Shown here: piece after piece, positions 36,689 to 46,461 of the stretch
Layout of the letters: each line of letters starts with the position of its first letter
Position numbering within the stretch: the stretch's first letter is position 1
Source of the DNA: a bacterium Scap17
Lineage (GTDB): Bacteria > Pseudomonadota > Gammaproteobacteria > Pseudomonadales > Halomonadaceae
Assembly: GCA_013376735.1 (NCBI GenBank)
Contig: VINJ01000001.1
Span: forward strand, 1,860,001-1,924,000
Length of the DNA: 64,000 bases
Direction of reading: 5' to 3'
The notes under the pieces: generated by a model
Database searches by the model: none
What the model saw: the letters and a program-made list of their open reading frames with translations, nothing else
Told to the model about the DNA's origin: nothing
Position numbers and translations under genes: made by a program

Positions 36689-37894
36689 CTACATCAACGC
36701 CAGATGATTGTCCCAGTGGGTATTGGCCAAGCGCACCGGCCCCAGTGCCGGCAGGCCCTCCTCATCGATCAGCAGCCATTCCCCGCGTCCATTGCTGACC
36801 ACGAAACCTGCGGGGGTCTCCTGCGTCACCGGTACCGCCAACACCCCGGCGCAATCGGCAAAGTCCAGCGTGGTCTCAAGTTCACCTGCTGCAAGATTCC
36901 ACAGCGTGATCAGATTGCCGCGCGGTGCGGTCGCCACGGCCAGGTGACCCTGGGGGGCGATGGCGATGCTCGCGATGTATTGCTTGAACTGCGGGACGTA
37001 TTCCTGTGGTAGCGGCAATTCCTGCAAGGTCTCGCTGGCGGGGCGCTTCATCACCACCAGGGGGTGATGGTCCGAGGCCGGCCCCTGATACTGATACCCC
37101 GCGACGATGGTGCCATCACGGCTGACATCCAGGTGTCGCAATGACAACTGGTGATGTGATGGCTCGCCTTGCCAGCGAATCTCGCCCGAGACGCGATCCA
37201 GCAGCGTCAAGTTGGGCTGCATCGTATCAAGATTGAGCTTCACGCGACCGGTCTCCGGGCGCGTGAGAATTCCGCCATTGGCGATGATCAGCTGCTGGCC
37301 ATCCGGATGCAGGCGAGTTTCATGCGGGCCGATCCCGCCACTGGCGAACTCGCCGATCCGCGCGAAGTCGCGATTCACGTCGTAGATGCCGATGCGGCCT
37401 TCTCCGGGCGCGATGGCATTCTCGGTGGTGTAGAGCAGACCGCCATCCGGGCTGAACACGCCATGCCCATAGAAGTGGCGGTCCGGTGCGGCCTCGATGC
37501 GTGCGATCCGCTCACCGCTATCGAGGTCGAAGACATTGATTTCCGTCCCCGGACGCCGTGAGAAGGTCAGCGCCCACGGCTTGTGAGGGTGCCGAGTGGC
37601 ACCGTGGGCGCGCTGGCGTATCGGCTGGCGCCAGCGCTCCATTCCCTGATAGCTGGTGCAGCTGGCAAAGTGCTGCCCCGTGTCATCATCACATGCCGAG
37701 ATGGCCACCCCGAGCGGCTCGCGCCCCTGGGCGCTGGCGGCGTTGTTGCCGCCTGCCACGGCCATGCCGCAGGGCAATCCCATCAGTGGCGTGCAGGCCA
37801 ACGCCTTGAGCAGCCGACGTCGCTGGCGGGCGTCGGCTGCGTGTGTGTCTGTCATGCCGTGAGGCATCTCGCCTGGCCCCTTGTCAGTTGTCAT
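36689..37894 (-). CDS. DUF1513 family periplasmic protein (iron-cluster partner)
   Basis: A 401-residue protein with a Tat-like signal (RQRRRLLKALACTPLMGLPCGMAVAGG, split here as RQRRRLLKAL then a hydrophobic core). The mature part has repeated beta-blade motifs (GHGVFSPDGGLLYTTEN, GGIGPHETRLHPDGQQLIIANGG, HLDVSRDGTIVAGYQ), matching the beta-propeller-like DUF1513 family. In Pseudomonas and relatives DUF1513 is the last gene of a cluster with two imelysins and a di-haem oxidoreductase, as here. Function is unknown, thought to relate to iron uptake. It starts 17 nt after the upstream imelysin gene. Confidence 0.84.
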   Translation of the reverse strand: MTTDKGPGEMPHGMTDTHAADARQRRRLLKALACTPLMGLPCGMAVAGGNNAASAQGREPLGVAISACDDDTGQHFASCTSYQGMERWRQPIRQRAHGATRHPHKPWALTFSRRPGTEINVFDLDSGERIARIEAAPDRHFYGHGVFSPDGGLLYTTENAIAPGEGRIGIYDVNRDFARIGEFASGGIGPHETRLHPDGQQLIIANGGILTRPETGRVKLNLDTMQPNLTLLDRVSGEIRWQGEPSHHQLSLRHLDVSRDGTIVAGYQYQGPASDHHPLVVMKRPASETLQELPLPQEYVPQFKQYIASIAIAPQGHLAVATAPRGNLITLWNLAAGELETTLDFADCAGVLAVPVTQETPAGFVVSNGRGEWLLIDEEGLPALGPVRLANTHWDNHLALM

Positions 37895-37911
37895 TCGCCG
37901 CTCTCAATTCC

Positions 37912-39087
37912 TCAGTCGCCATCGGTGCTGTTGAAGCCCAGTGACAGGCCCAGCGCCGGGTTGAGCGTGTCGGCAAAACTGGCCTGCAGGCTCTCGACAT
38001 GGATCAAGGCCTGCTGCAGCTCACCATTGCGCGGGTCATCGCGCAGTATGGCGGCGAGATCATCCGGCAGGGCGACGAAGGCCTGGCGCGCATCGACGAA
38101 ATCGCTTGTGGTGGAGGCCACCATGCGCGGATCGACCTGCTGATTCAGATAGCCTTGAATGCCAGCGGCCTCGTCATTGCCGAGCCAGAGCGTTTCCATC
38201 ATCGCAAGCGTCGCCCCGATGTTGGCGAGCCCCATGCCGCCACGCCAGGACTCAGCCGCATAGGGGTTGGCCGTGCCGCCGTTGTCGAGGCCGATCGGGC
38301 GACGCAGTTTGCGGTCCTTGATGGCTTCCAGCTGGACGGTCATCGCGCGTACCAGGGAAAGCACGGCGTCACGCGAATCGCTGAAGGCGCCAGTGCCTTC
38401 GGCCAGTTGCGGCGCAAACTGCTGCCACTCATCACGCAGCGTCTTGCCAGTATTGGCGGCATAGGAGGTGTTGGCCGTCATCAACTCGCAGCGGCGCGAG
38501 TCGGCGGTGAGGGGAGAGTCGGCATAGCGGGCATCGAACAGCTGATACTCCACGCTGCCCAGTCCCTGCATGACGATGGATTGCTCCGCCAGACTCTCGA
38601 CCGTGATCGGGGCATCACCGGCGAGCAGGGCGCGGGTCTTGCGCGCGACCAGATCCTTCTTGTCAGGCCAGAAATATAGCTGCCATTGACGCGAGTTCTG
38701 CAGGATCGGGCCCATTTCCACCCAGTTGACCTGATTCAGCCCCAGCATGGCGCTGCGCCAGTCCTGCTTGAGGGTGTCGAGGGTCACGTCACCCTCGGCG
38801 GAGCAGAAGTCTTGAGTATGCTGCTCTAGCTGTTGCAGGCGGCTGGCAAGTTGCTGGTGCGCCTCGCTCAGCGTGTCAGCGGCAAACCGGCTGACCGCCG
38901 CTGCGCTGTTGGTGTCTGTGGCGGCGTCTGTGTTGGCACCAGAAGAGTCCGTCGCCGCCAGTGTGCTCGTAGGCAATAGCGCGGCGCCCAGCAGCGTCAT
39001 GCCACAGGCCATCAGGGACAGGGGCGAGGTCTTCCGCAGGGCAGGTTTCATCGGGGTTGCAGCTAGGGTGAAGGTGTCGCGGGGCAT
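37912..39087 (-). CDS. Imelysin family protein, second copy, motif altered
   Basis: A 391-residue periplasmic protein with a signal peptide (hydrophobic stretch SLMACGMTLLGAALL, cleaved near STLA). It has the imelysin (peptidase M75-like) all-helical repeat layout: VNWVEMGPIL near residue 115 and GTGAFSD...AMTVQLEAIKDRKLRRPIG in the second half. The GxHxxE motif reads GLGSVEYQLF, so His is replaced by Gly. This fits the second imelysin of the cluster, whose role is unclear. ATG 39087 has AAGGA 11 nt upstream; ATG 39051 is an alternative. The frame runs open back to 39363 but overlaps the di-haem gene. Confidence 0.82.
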   Translation of the reverse strand: MPRDTFTLAATPMKPALRKTSPLSLMACGMTLLGAALLPTSTLAATDSSGANTDAATDTNSAAAVSRFAADTLSEAHQQLASRLQQLEQHTQDFCSAEGDVTLDTLKQDWRSAMLGLNQVNWVEMGPILQNSRQWQLYFWPDKKDLVARKTRALLAGDAPITVESLAEQSIVMQGLGSVEYQLFDARYADSPLTADSRRCELMTANTSYAANTGKTLRDEWQQFAPQLAEGTGAFSDSRDAVLSLVRAMTVQLEAIKDRKLRRPIGLDNGGTANPYAAESWRGGMGLANIGATLAMMETLWLGNDEAAGIQGYLNQQVDPRMVASTTSDFVDARQAFVALPDDLAAILRDDPRNGELQQALIHVESLQASFADTLNPALGLSLGFNSTDGD

Positions 39088-39103
39088 GAACGGGTATTCC
39101 TTG

Positions 39104-40606
39104 TCAGAGAGTCTCGAGGAAGCGCAACAGGGCTTCACGCTGGTCAGTCGGTAGGGCCACGACGGCATCGCGGCTGGGCTGTGCTTCGCCGCCATGCCAT
39201 AGCACGGCCTCGAGCAGGGTGCGTGCACGGCCATCATGCAAGAAGCCCGTGGCAGGGTTGACCGTCTGGGCCAGGCCGATGCCCCACAGGGGCGGCGTGC
39301 GCCATTCCTGGCCGCTGGCCTCGAATTCGCGGCGATCATCCGCCAGTCCTTCGCCCATGTCATGCAGCAGCATGTCGCTGTAGGGCCAGATCGTCTGCTC
39401 GGCCAGTTGTTTCGCCACGCCGCCGGACTGGGTGGTCAGGCGAGGGCGGTGGCAGCTGGCGCATTCAAGCTCGCGGAACAGTCGCTCGCCCTGGCGCACC
39501 GTCGGGTCATCGATATCACGTCGGGTGGGCACGGCCAGATTGCGCGAGTAGAAGGCCACGTTGTCCATCACGTTGTCGTCGACCTCGATCTCCCCGCCAT
39601 CGGGCAATGCCTCGCACTTCTGACGCGGGGTGCAGTCGGTGGAGCTGACCAGATGGGAAGTCAGCCCCATGTCACCGGCGAAGGCCTTGGCGCTCTGCTG
39701 TCGCACATCGGGCTGACCGGCTTTCCAGCCGAAACGCCCCATGACCTCGCGTTGCTCGGCAAGTGACCAGACTGTGTTGGCGCGCCCGCTGATGCCGTCG
39801 CCATCCGCATCCTGCGGGTCGGCCCACTCGAGCAAGGTCTCGTCGCTAACCGCCTCGAGCAGCCCCAGACCCACCATGCCGGGGGCGAGACGCGGGGAGA
39901 GCGCGATGGCGCCCGGGTCACCGAAGCCGGGTTCGACGATGGAATAGCGCGGCTTGCGCAACGCGATCACTTCTCCGTCCGCCAGGGTCACCGTCACTGG
40001 CTCGTAATCCACCTGCATGCGGCCTTCGCGCGCGATGCCCGGTGCGGCAGCATTCTGCAGCTGGGTGCCATAGACAGGATGTGGCATTACCCCAGCGATA
40101 CGCCGGAATTCACGCTCCTCATCGCTCCAGCTGTCCTCGTGGCTGTCCGGCAGGCCCAGGCGCAGGAAAAGGCCCACCGAGGGGTCGCCCTCGGCCGGCA
40201 GGCTGCCGCGGCCATCCTTGACGTGGCAGTTCTGGCAGGCGTTGGTGTTGAACAGCGGGCCGAGACCATCGCGTGCGGTGGTGCTGGCGGGCGCGATCAC
40301 CCAGGGGCTCTTGAAGAAGCTGTTGCCGACACTGAAGGACAGACGCTGATCGAAGCTCAGGTTCTTGGCCGGCAGGGAGTAGGCATTGGTGTCATGCTTG
40401 CGTACGCTGCCTTCGCCACCGCTTCTGTCGGTATCCTGCAAGGGCAGGGAAGACAGATAGCTCATCACTGTCATCGCGGAATCTGCCGTGGGCTTGGGAT
40501 GATCTGCCGATGCCGACTGAGCAGGTAGGCACGCCAGGGCGATGGCAAGTGGCAGGGAGCGGGTCAGGGAGGGACGCAGCTTCATGTCGTGGTGCAATAT
40601 TGGCAT
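39104..40606 (-). CDS. Di-haem oxidoreductase (DHOR/DUF1111 family)
   Basis: A 500-residue periplasmic cytochrome with a signal peptide (SLPLAIALACLPAQSASA). Two haem-binding motifs are present: CQNCH (about residue 137) and CASCH (about 385). Family blocks include RKHDTNAYSLPAKNLS, RFGWKAGQPDVRQQSAKAFAGDMGLTS and the ending RARTLLEAVLWHGGEA. Relatives are annotated as thiol oxidoreductases, with unproven activity; in imelysin clusters a redox role in iron uptake is supposed. Starts at 40606 and 40585 are both possible, neither with a good ribosome site. It is 17 nt upstream of the second imelysin. Confidence 0.88.
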   Translation of the reverse strand: MPILHHDMKLRPSLTRSLPLAIALACLPAQSASADHPKPTADSAMTVMSYLSSLPLQDTDRSGGEGSVRKHDTNAYSLPAKNLSFDQRLSFSVGNSFFKSPWVIAPASTTARDGLGPLFNTNACQNCHVKDGRGSLPAEGDPSVGLFLRLGLPDSHEDSWSDEEREFRRIAGVMPHPVYGTQLQNAAAPGIAREGRMQVDYEPVTVTLADGEVIALRKPRYSIVEPGFGDPGAIALSPRLAPGMVGLGLLEAVSDETLLEWADPQDADGDGISGRANTVWSLAEQREVMGRFGWKAGQPDVRQQSAKAFAGDMGLTSHLVSSTDCTPRQKCEALPDGGEIEVDDNVMDNVAFYSRNLAVPTRRDIDDPTVRQGERLFRELECASCHRPRLTTQSGGVAKQLAEQTIWPYSDMLLHDMGEGLADDRREFEASGQEWRTPPLWGIGLAQTVNPATGFLHDGRARTLLEAVLWHGGEAQPSRDAVVALPTDQREALLRFLETL

Positions 40607-40705
40607 ACAGGGTTTTCTCGGCTTGCGCGGTCAGGCTGCTCGAAGAGCTTTCTCTCAGGACTCTATCGGCAGACGCGCATGAAAAGCTGGCGCAAGAACC
40701 ATCAA

Positions 40706-40737
40706 CGCCCGAACCTGTCGTGAGAGAGGTTCGGGCG
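40706..40737 (-). terminator. Intra-operon hairpin between imelysin and DHOR genes
   Basis: A perfect 11-bp stem (CGCCCGAACCT / AGGTTCGGGCG) with a 10-nt loop lies in the 202-nt gap. On the minus strand it is followed only by TTGATGG, so it may attenuate rather than end transcription of the downstream genes. Confidence 0.5.
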
Positions 40738-40808
40738 AGGATATCAGCACGAGGCGAGGCAGCTTGGGGTCTTCAGCCAACTCACGCTTGGCAATGTGGA
40801 GCAGTTGA

Positions 40809-42119
40809 TCAGAATTCGTGATCTGCCGTATCGGCTTCCAGGCCATCGATACCGACGGTACCGGCAATCTCTTCGATCAGACGGGTCTGGGCGACCAGAT
40901 CCTGAATGCTGGCATTGATGATCTCGGCGCCTTCGGCATTGCCCGGGGCGATCAACTGGTCAAACTTCATGCCACCCTCGGTTTCTGCCGTGTCGACCAT
41001 CACCTGCAGCTGGCCCATGGTGGTGTCCAGCGCCGCGTGCATCTTCTCAGCCAGTTCCGGGTCATTCTGGGCGACGAGCGCATGGAGTGACGGGCCTTCG
41101 AAGGTGCGACCATCCAGGGTCACGTACTTGCCTTCGTAGACGTTCTGGATGCCCTTGGCATTGTAGAAGTGCGAGTAGTGGGTGTTGTCGGAGAAACAGT
41201 CGTGCTCGTCTTCATAGGAGTTGGCTTCCAGCGCGACCTTCATGCGCTCACCGGCCAGCTCACCCAATGACAGGGAGCCCATGCCGAACAGCATCTTTTC
41301 GAGACCTTCACCGGCCGGCAGCGAGGTCAGTTCCGCGCGATAGTTGGCCTTGTCGCCCTGTGCCCATTGGCCGACCATGTATTCCAGGTCGCTGATCAAC
41401 AGGTCGTTGGCGGCCAGCAGGTAGGCGCCACGACGTTCACAGTGGCCGCCGGTGCAGTCCTCGCCCTTGGCATAGTCCGATGCCGGACGCTCGCCTGCGC
41501 CAGACTCGAAGCCGTGCATGTCCTGGCCCCAGAGCAGGAATTCGATGGCATGGTAGCCGCTGGCCACATTGGCCTCGAAACCGCCCAGCTCGTTGAGGGA
41601 TGCCAGCAGCTCCGGGGTGATCTCGGTGGTGTCGATCTTGTCGGCACCGATCTGCACGCTGTCGCTGGCGATGATGTTGGCGCTGGCACCCGGGTTGCCC
41701 AGCTCGGCCTGATAGCCGTCGCCTTCGACGTAATCGATCAGCCCTTCATCCAGCGGCCAGGCGTTCAGCTGACCTTCCCAGTCGTCGACGATGGCATTGC
41801 CGAAGCGGAAGACTTCACTCTGCTGGTAGGCGACGCGCGCCTGCTTCCAGGCGGCACGTGCCGCGGCCAGCGTCGCCTCGGACGGCGACTCGATCAGCGC
41901 GGCATTGGCGGCGCGCAGGGCATTGGCACTGGCCAGGGCATCGCTGTAGGTAGCGTGCGCGACGTTGGCGTACTGAGCGACGACAGCGGCTGCCGTCACC
42001 GCATTGTCATGTGCGTCGCCATGATGCTCTGCCAAGGCGGCACCGGTGAACATGGAGGCTGACAATGCGATGGCAGCTGCCAGCGGCTTGCGTAAGGCAA
42101 AACGGAAAGAGGCAGTCAT
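40809..42119 (-). CDS. Imelysin family periplasmic protein, first copy
   Basis: A 436-residue protein with a signal peptide (cleaved near GAALA) and a His-rich mature start (EHHGDAHDN). The imelysin GxHxxE motif is intact: SGYHAIEFLLWGQDMHG. YQQSEVFRFGNAIVDDWEGQLNAWPLDE and CFSDNTHYSHFYNAKGIQNVYEG are also characteristic of EfeO/IcmP-like proteins that bind iron in the periplasm. AAGGGAACC precedes the ATG. It is first in the imelysin / DHOR / imelysin / DUF1513 cluster, and a candidate Fur box lies about 130 nt upstream. Confidence 0.9.
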   Translation of the reverse strand: MTASFRFALRKPLAAAIALSASMFTGAALAEHHGDAHDNAVTAAAVVAQYANVAHATYSDALASANALRAANAALIESPSEATLAAARAAWKQARVAYQQSEVFRFGNAIVDDWEGQLNAWPLDEGLIDYVEGDGYQAELGNPGASANIIASDSVQIGADKIDTTEITPELLASLNELGGFEANVASGYHAIEFLLWGQDMHGFESGAGERPASDYAKGEDCTGGHCERRGAYLLAANDLLISDLEYMVGQWAQGDKANYRAELTSLPAGEGLEKMLFGMGSLSLGELAGERMKVALEANSYEDEHDCFSDNTHYSHFYNAKGIQNVYEGKYVTLDGRTFEGPSLHALVAQNDPELAEKMHAALDTTMGQLQVMVDTAETEGGMKFDQLIAPGNAEGAEIINASIQDLVAQTRLIEEIAGTVGIDGLEADTADHEF

Positions 42120-42248
42120 ATGGTTCCCTTGATCGGTCTGTTGTTATGCAGTGCGCGCAGAACGGCAGTGCGTGGGGCCGCTCGGGAGAGGGCGGGAAGT
42201 CATTACACGGTCTCTCGATGGTCGGCCCGCACATCACTGGATCATATT

Positions 42249-42267
42249 GAGAACCTTTATTATTTGC
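42249..42267 (-). promoter_or_regulatory. Candidate Fur box upstream of imelysin cluster
   Basis: GAGAACCTTTATTATTTGC matches the 19-bp Fur consensus at 11 positions and lies 130-148 nt before the first imelysin gene, in an AT-rich pocket. Iron repression of this cluster would fit its presumed role. Confidence 0.5.
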
Positions 42268-42373
42268 AATCGACAAAACGTGCGTCTTGCAACGCAAGGG
42301 TGCACTGACTGCAATGCGTCAATGCGCTGCACATTACCTGTGGCTGCCTGAGTAGGGCGATCGGCATGCTATG

Positions 42374-42402
42374 GCAGAGCAGAGCAGAGCAGAGCAGAGC
42401 AG
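42374..42402. repeat. Pentanucleotide tandem repeat (GCAGA), about 5.8 copies
   Basis: Five full copies of GCAGA plus GCAG lie in the intergenic region between the imelysin cluster promoter and the end of yejF. I see no frame or promoter element that would be switched by slippage. Confidence 0.9.
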
Positions 42403-42451
42403 CCCAGGTCAGCCAGGCCAATTGGCTCTGGTCAGGCCATGGCAGAGCGTG

Positions 42452-44089
42452 TCAGGCCAGACCCGCGGCCTGTATCAGGGCACGCGTATAGTCCTCGCGA
42501 GGGTTGCCGAGCACCTCTGCCGTCGTGCCCGTCTCCACCAGGCGTCCCTCACGCAACACCATCACTCGGTGGGACAGCGCGCGTACCACTGCCAGGTCAT
42601 GGCTGATGAACAGATAGCTCAGGCCTCGGCGTGTCTGGAGTTCACGCAGCAGGGCAATCAGCTGTTTCTGCACGCTACGATCCAGTGCCGAGGTGGGCTC
42701 ATCGAGCACCAGCAGGCGGGGTTCGAGGATCAGCGCACGCGCCAGCGCAATCCGCTGACGCTGGCCGCCGGAGAACTCATGAGGATAACGGTCGGCACAC
42801 GCCGAGGGCAGTTCGACTTCCTCGAGTACCTGTGCCACTCGCAGACGTATCTCGTCCACTGAAAGCTCGGGCTGATGAAAGCGCAGGCCTTCGCTGATGA
42901 TGTCCGCCACGGGCATGCGCGGGGACAGCGAGCCGTAAGGGTCCTGGAAGACGATCTGCATCTGGCGGCGACGCAGACGCAGCGCGTTGCGATCCAGGGT
43001 ATCGATTCGCTCGCGTTCGAGATGGATCTCGCCTCTGGCCGCCTGCAGCTTCAGAAGTGCCAGGGCGAGTGTCGTCTTGCCGGAGCCCGATTCCCCGACA
43101 ACACCGAGTGTCTCGCCGCGTGCCAGTGTCAGATCCAGCGGATGCACGGCAATGAAGTCCGCCGGGCGCTTCTGGAAAAGCTTCTTGCTGCGCGAGAAAC
43201 GCACCTCCAGCTGGCGCGCGGTGAGCACGGGAGACGCGGCGTCCTCGGCGCTCAGGTCGCCGGCGAGCCCCTCGGGCTCGGCACCCAGCAACTCGCGGGT
43301 GTACTCCGCCTTGGGCGAATCGAAGACCTCGCTGACGCGGCCCTGCTCGATGCATTCGCCCTCGCGCATCACGATCACGCGGTCGGCGTGGCGGCGCACC
43401 AGATTGAGGTCGTGGCTGATCAGGATCATGGCCATGCCCTGGTCACGACGCAGGCGATCCAGCAGCTTGAGGATTTCCTGCTGCACGGTGACATCGAGTG
43501 CCGTGGTGGGTTCATCGGCGATCAACAGCGGCGGCTGATTGGCCATCGCCATGGCGATCATCACGCGCTGACGCTGTCCACCGGAAAGCTGGTGTGGCCA
43601 GGCATCGATCAATTCCTCGGGGCGCGGCAGCTGCACCTGCTTGAGCAATTCGATGACTCGCTGGCGTGCCGCATTGCCGCGCAACCCCTGCTGGAGGCGC
43701 AGGCTTTCGCTGATCTGTTCGCCGATACGCGTCAGCGGGTTGAGCGAGGTCATCGGCTCCTGGAACACGAAACCTATCTGGCCGCCACGGACTCGCTGCC
43801 ACTGGCGCGGCGTCAATGTGGCGAGATCCAGCGACTTGCCGTCCAGCGGCGTGAATTCGCGCTGCCCGGTGACATGGGCGTGGCCCGGCAGCAGGCCGAG
43901 ACTTGCCAGCAGGCTGACGGACTTGCCCGACCCGGACTCGCCGACGATGGCCAGGCATTCACCGCGCCTCACCTCGAGGGAGAGGTGCCTGACCACGGGA
44001 GTCTGACCGAAGCGGATGCAGAGGTCGTCTAGTCTCAGCACGCTGGCAGTGGCGCCAGCGTTGTCGGTAGAGAAAGAGGGATGACTCAT
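42452..44089 (-). CDS. yejF: Peptide ABC transporter, double ATPase subunit YejF
   Basis: A 545-residue cytoplasmic protein of two fused ATPase domains. Walker A motifs are GESGSGKSVS (first half) and GESGSGKTTL (second half). The signatures are LSGGQRQRVMIAMA and FSGGQRQRIALARAL. Fused Opp-type ATPases of this length are the hallmark of YejF, which powers uptake of oligopeptides, including microcin C in E. coli. Its ATG overlaps the yejE stop in an ATGA arrangement. No clear terminator was seen downstream. Confidence 0.93.
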   Translation of the reverse strand: MSHPSFSTDNAGATASVLRLDDLCIRFGQTPVVRHLSLEVRRGECLAIVGESGSGKSVSLLASLGLLPGHAHVTGQREFTPLDGKSLDLATLTPRQWQRVRGGQIGFVFQEPMTSLNPLTRIGEQISESLRLQQGLRGNAARQRVIELLKQVQLPRPEELIDAWPHQLSGGQRQRVMIAMAMANQPPLLIADEPTTALDVTVQQEILKLLDRLRRDQGMAMILISHDLNLVRRHADRVIVMREGECIEQGRVSEVFDSPKAEYTRELLGAEPEGLAGDLSAEDAASPVLTARQLEVRFSRSKKLFQKRPADFIAVHPLDLTLARGETLGVVGESGSGKTTLALALLKLQAARGEIHLERERIDTLDRNALRLRRRQMQIVFQDPYGSLSPRMPVADIISEGLRFHQPELSVDEIRLRVAQVLEEVELPSACADRYPHEFSGGQRQRIALARALILEPRLLVLDEPTSALDRSVQKQLIALLRELQTRRGLSYLFISHDLAVVRALSHRVMVLREGRLVETGTTAEVLGNPREDYTRALIQAAGLA

Positions 44090-45225
44090 GCGTTCTGCTC
44101 CCGGGCACTGATATGACGTGGGTCGAAGGCATCACGCAACCCTTCGCCGATGAAGACCAACAGCGTCAGCATGATGCCGAGGCTCAGGAAGGCGGTCATG
44201 CCCAGCCACGGTGCCTGCAGGTTGTTCTTGCCCTGGGCGACCAGCTCGCCCAATGACGGTGAGCCGGCCGGCAGGCCGAAGCCCAGGAAGTCCAGTGCCG
44301 TCAGCGTGGTGATGGCGCCGGTGAACAGGAAGGGAATGAAGGTCAGGGTGGCGACCATGGCATTGGGCAGCACATGACGCCACATGATTAGTCGCGAGGG
44401 CAGGCCCATGGCTCGCGCGGCGCGCACGTATTCCAGATTGCGCGCGCGCAGGAATTCGGCGCGCACGATATCGACGATGCCCAGCCACGAGAACAGCAAC
44501 ATGATGCCGGTCAGCCACCACAGGTTCGGTTCGACGATGCTGGCGAGAATGATCAGCAGGAACAGCACCGGCAGACCGGACCACACCTCGATCAGACGCT
44601 GTCCGATGAGGTCGACCTTGCCGCCGAAGTAGCCCTGTACACCACCAATCAGCACCCCCAGCACCAGTGAGCCGGCCGTCAGTACCAGCGCGAAGATCAC
44701 CGACAGTCGGAAGCCATAGATCACCCGCGCCAGCACGTCCCGACCCTGATCATCGGTGCCCAGCCAATGGCGGCCATTGGGAGCGGACGGGGCCGGAGAC
44801 CCCAGATTCAGATCCAGGGTGTCGTAGGAGTAGGGGATCAAGGTGTTGAGCATGAAGCCCTGCGCCTCGATGGCCTCGATCACATAGGGGTCGCGATAGT
44901 CGGTCGCGGTGGGCAAAAAGCCGCCGAAGGTGGTCTCCGGATACTCATGCAGCATCGGCAGGTAGGTCTCGCCCTGATACTTGACCAGCAGCGGCCGGTC
45001 ATTGGCGATCAGTTCCGCTCCCAGCGACAGCACGAACAGTACGCCGAAGATCACCAGCGACCACCAGGCGCGCCGGTTGTCACGAAAGGCCGCCATGCGC
45101 CGTCGGGTGATGGGCGACAGGCGTGAGGCGCGCGGGCGTTCCAGTGGCTGCTGGCTTTCGTCGCTCGCGTCGTGAGCGGGTGTTTCGTGATTTGATGTTC
45201 TGTGAACCGTTGTCTCGTGGCGCAT
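44086..45225 (-). CDS. yejE: Peptide ABC transporter permease YejE
   Basis: A 379-residue DppC-type inner-membrane permease with about six helices and a polar N-terminal extension of about 50 residues before RRRMAAFRDNRRAWWSL. The EAA loop is in EFLRARNLEYVRAARAMGLP. GRHWLGTDDQGRDVLARVIYGFR is the standard OppC-N motif. E. coli YejE is about 341 residues, so the extra length is N-terminal. The ATG at 45225 lies 1 nt after the yejB stop; the frame is open further upstream inside yejB. Confidence 0.92.
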   Translation of the reverse strand: MRHETTVHRTSNHETPAHDASDESQQPLERPRASRLSPITRRRMAAFRDNRRAWWSLVIFGVLFVLSLGAELIANDRPLLVKYQGETYLPMLHEYPETTFGGFLPTATDYRDPYVIEAIEAQGFMLNTLIPYSYDTLDLNLGSPAPSAPNGRHWLGTDDQGRDVLARVIYGFRLSVIFALVLTAGSLVLGVLIGGVQGYFGGKVDLIGQRLIEVWSGLPVLFLLIILASIVEPNLWWLTGIMLLFSWLGIVDIVRAEFLRARNLEYVRAARAMGLPSRLIMWRHVLPNAMVATLTFIPFLFTGAITTLTALDFLGFGLPAGSPSLGELVAQGKNNLQAPWLGMTAFLSLGIMLTLLVFIGEGLRDAFDPRHISAREQNA

Positions 45226-45226
45226 G

Positions 45227-46321
45227 TCAGGCCTCCCGTGTCGCGAAGTCGATGCGCGGGTCGATCCACACATACATCAGATCAGAGACCAGCTTCAGGA
45301 TCAGACCGATCAGGGTATAGAGATACAGGGTGCCGAAGATCAGCGGGTAGTCGCGCTGCAGGACAGCCTCGAAGCCGAGCAGCCCCAGCCCGTCGAGGGA
45401 GAAGATCACCTCGATCAGCAGCGAGCCGGTGAAGAAGATGCCGACCAGCGCCGCGGGCAGCCCGGCGATGATGATCAGCATGGCGTTGCGGAAGACATGC
45501 CCGTAGAGGATGCGGTGCTCGCTGGCTCCCTTGGCGCGTGCCGTCAGGACGTATTGCTTGTGGATCTCGTCCAGGAAGCTGTTCTTGGTCAGCATCGTCA
45601 GGGTCGCGAAGCTGCCGATGGCGGAGGCCAGCACGGGCAGGGCGATGTGATGGAAGTAATCCAGAATCTTGCTGGCGGTGGACAGCTCCTCGAAGTCCGG
45701 CGAGGTCAGCCCCCTGAGCGGGAACCAGTCCAGATAACTGCCGCCGGCGAATACCACGATCAACAGAATCGCGAACAAAAAGCCCGGAATGGCATAGCCG
45801 ACGATGACGACGCCGGAGGTCCAGATGTCGAAGCGCGAGCCATGCACCAGCGCCTTGCGGATACCCAGTGGGATCGAGACCAGATAGACCAGCAGCGTGG
45901 TCCATAGCCCCAGCGAGATGGAGACCGGCAGGCGCTCCAGCATCAGGTCGATCACCGGGCGATCACGGAAGAAGCTGTCGCCGAAATCGAACTGCGCGTA
46001 ATCGACGACCATGTCGGTGAAGCGTTCCCAGACCGGCTTGTCGAAGCCGAACTGCTGCTCCAGCTCCTCGATCAAGGCCGGGTCGACCCCTGAGGCGCCG
46101 CGATAGGTCGAGGAGCCCCCGCCACCGCTGGCGACGCCATCACCGCCCCCACTGTTGAGACGAGTGCTGGCACCGGCACTCATGCCGTCCAGGCGTGACA
46201 TCAGTTGTTCGATCGGGCCACCGGGGGCGGCCTGAACGATCAGAAAATTCAGCAACAGGATTCCGAGCAGCGTCGGAATCATCAACAGAATCCGGCGCAG
46301 AATATAGGCACCCAATGGCAA
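45227..46321 (-). CDS. yejB: Peptide ABC transporter permease YejB
   Basis: A 364-residue DppB-type permease, the same length as E. coli YejB. It opens with the typical [19 protein letters not shown] helix and [11 protein letters not shown] low-complexity Gly/Ser insert (about 48-75, [15 protein letters not shown]) follows. The EAA loop is in [29 protein letters not shown]. It pairs with YejE to form the membrane channel. It lies 140 nt after yejA. Confidence 0.92.
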   Translation of the reverse strand: MPLGAYILRRILLMIPTLLGILLLNFLIVQAAPGGPIEQLMSRLDGMSAGASTRLNSGGGDGVASGGGGSSTYRGASGVDPALIEELEQQFGFDKPVWERFTDMVVDYAQFDFGDSFFRDRPVIDLMLERLPVSISLGLWTTLLVYLVSIPLGIRKALVHGSRFDIWTSGVVIVGYAIPGFLFAILLIVVFAGGSYLDWFPLRGLTSPDFEELSTASKILDYFHHIALPVLASAIGSFATLTMLTKNSFLDEIHKQYVLTARAKGASEHRILYGHVFRNAMLIIIAGLPAALVGIFFTGSLLIEVIFSLDGLGLLGFEAVLQRDYPLIFGTLYLYTLIGLILKLVSDLMYVWIDPRIDFATREA

Positions 46322-46461
46322 TCTCCCTGCGTGCCCCTCATCGCCCGCCTCTGATATGCGGTGCCTGGGGCATCGGTTATTGGTGTCGTGAACGCGTAAG
46401 CCAGTTGTCTTTCATGCCCGATGCATTCATCCCAAATATACGTCAGGCGTGCTCTTTCGGT

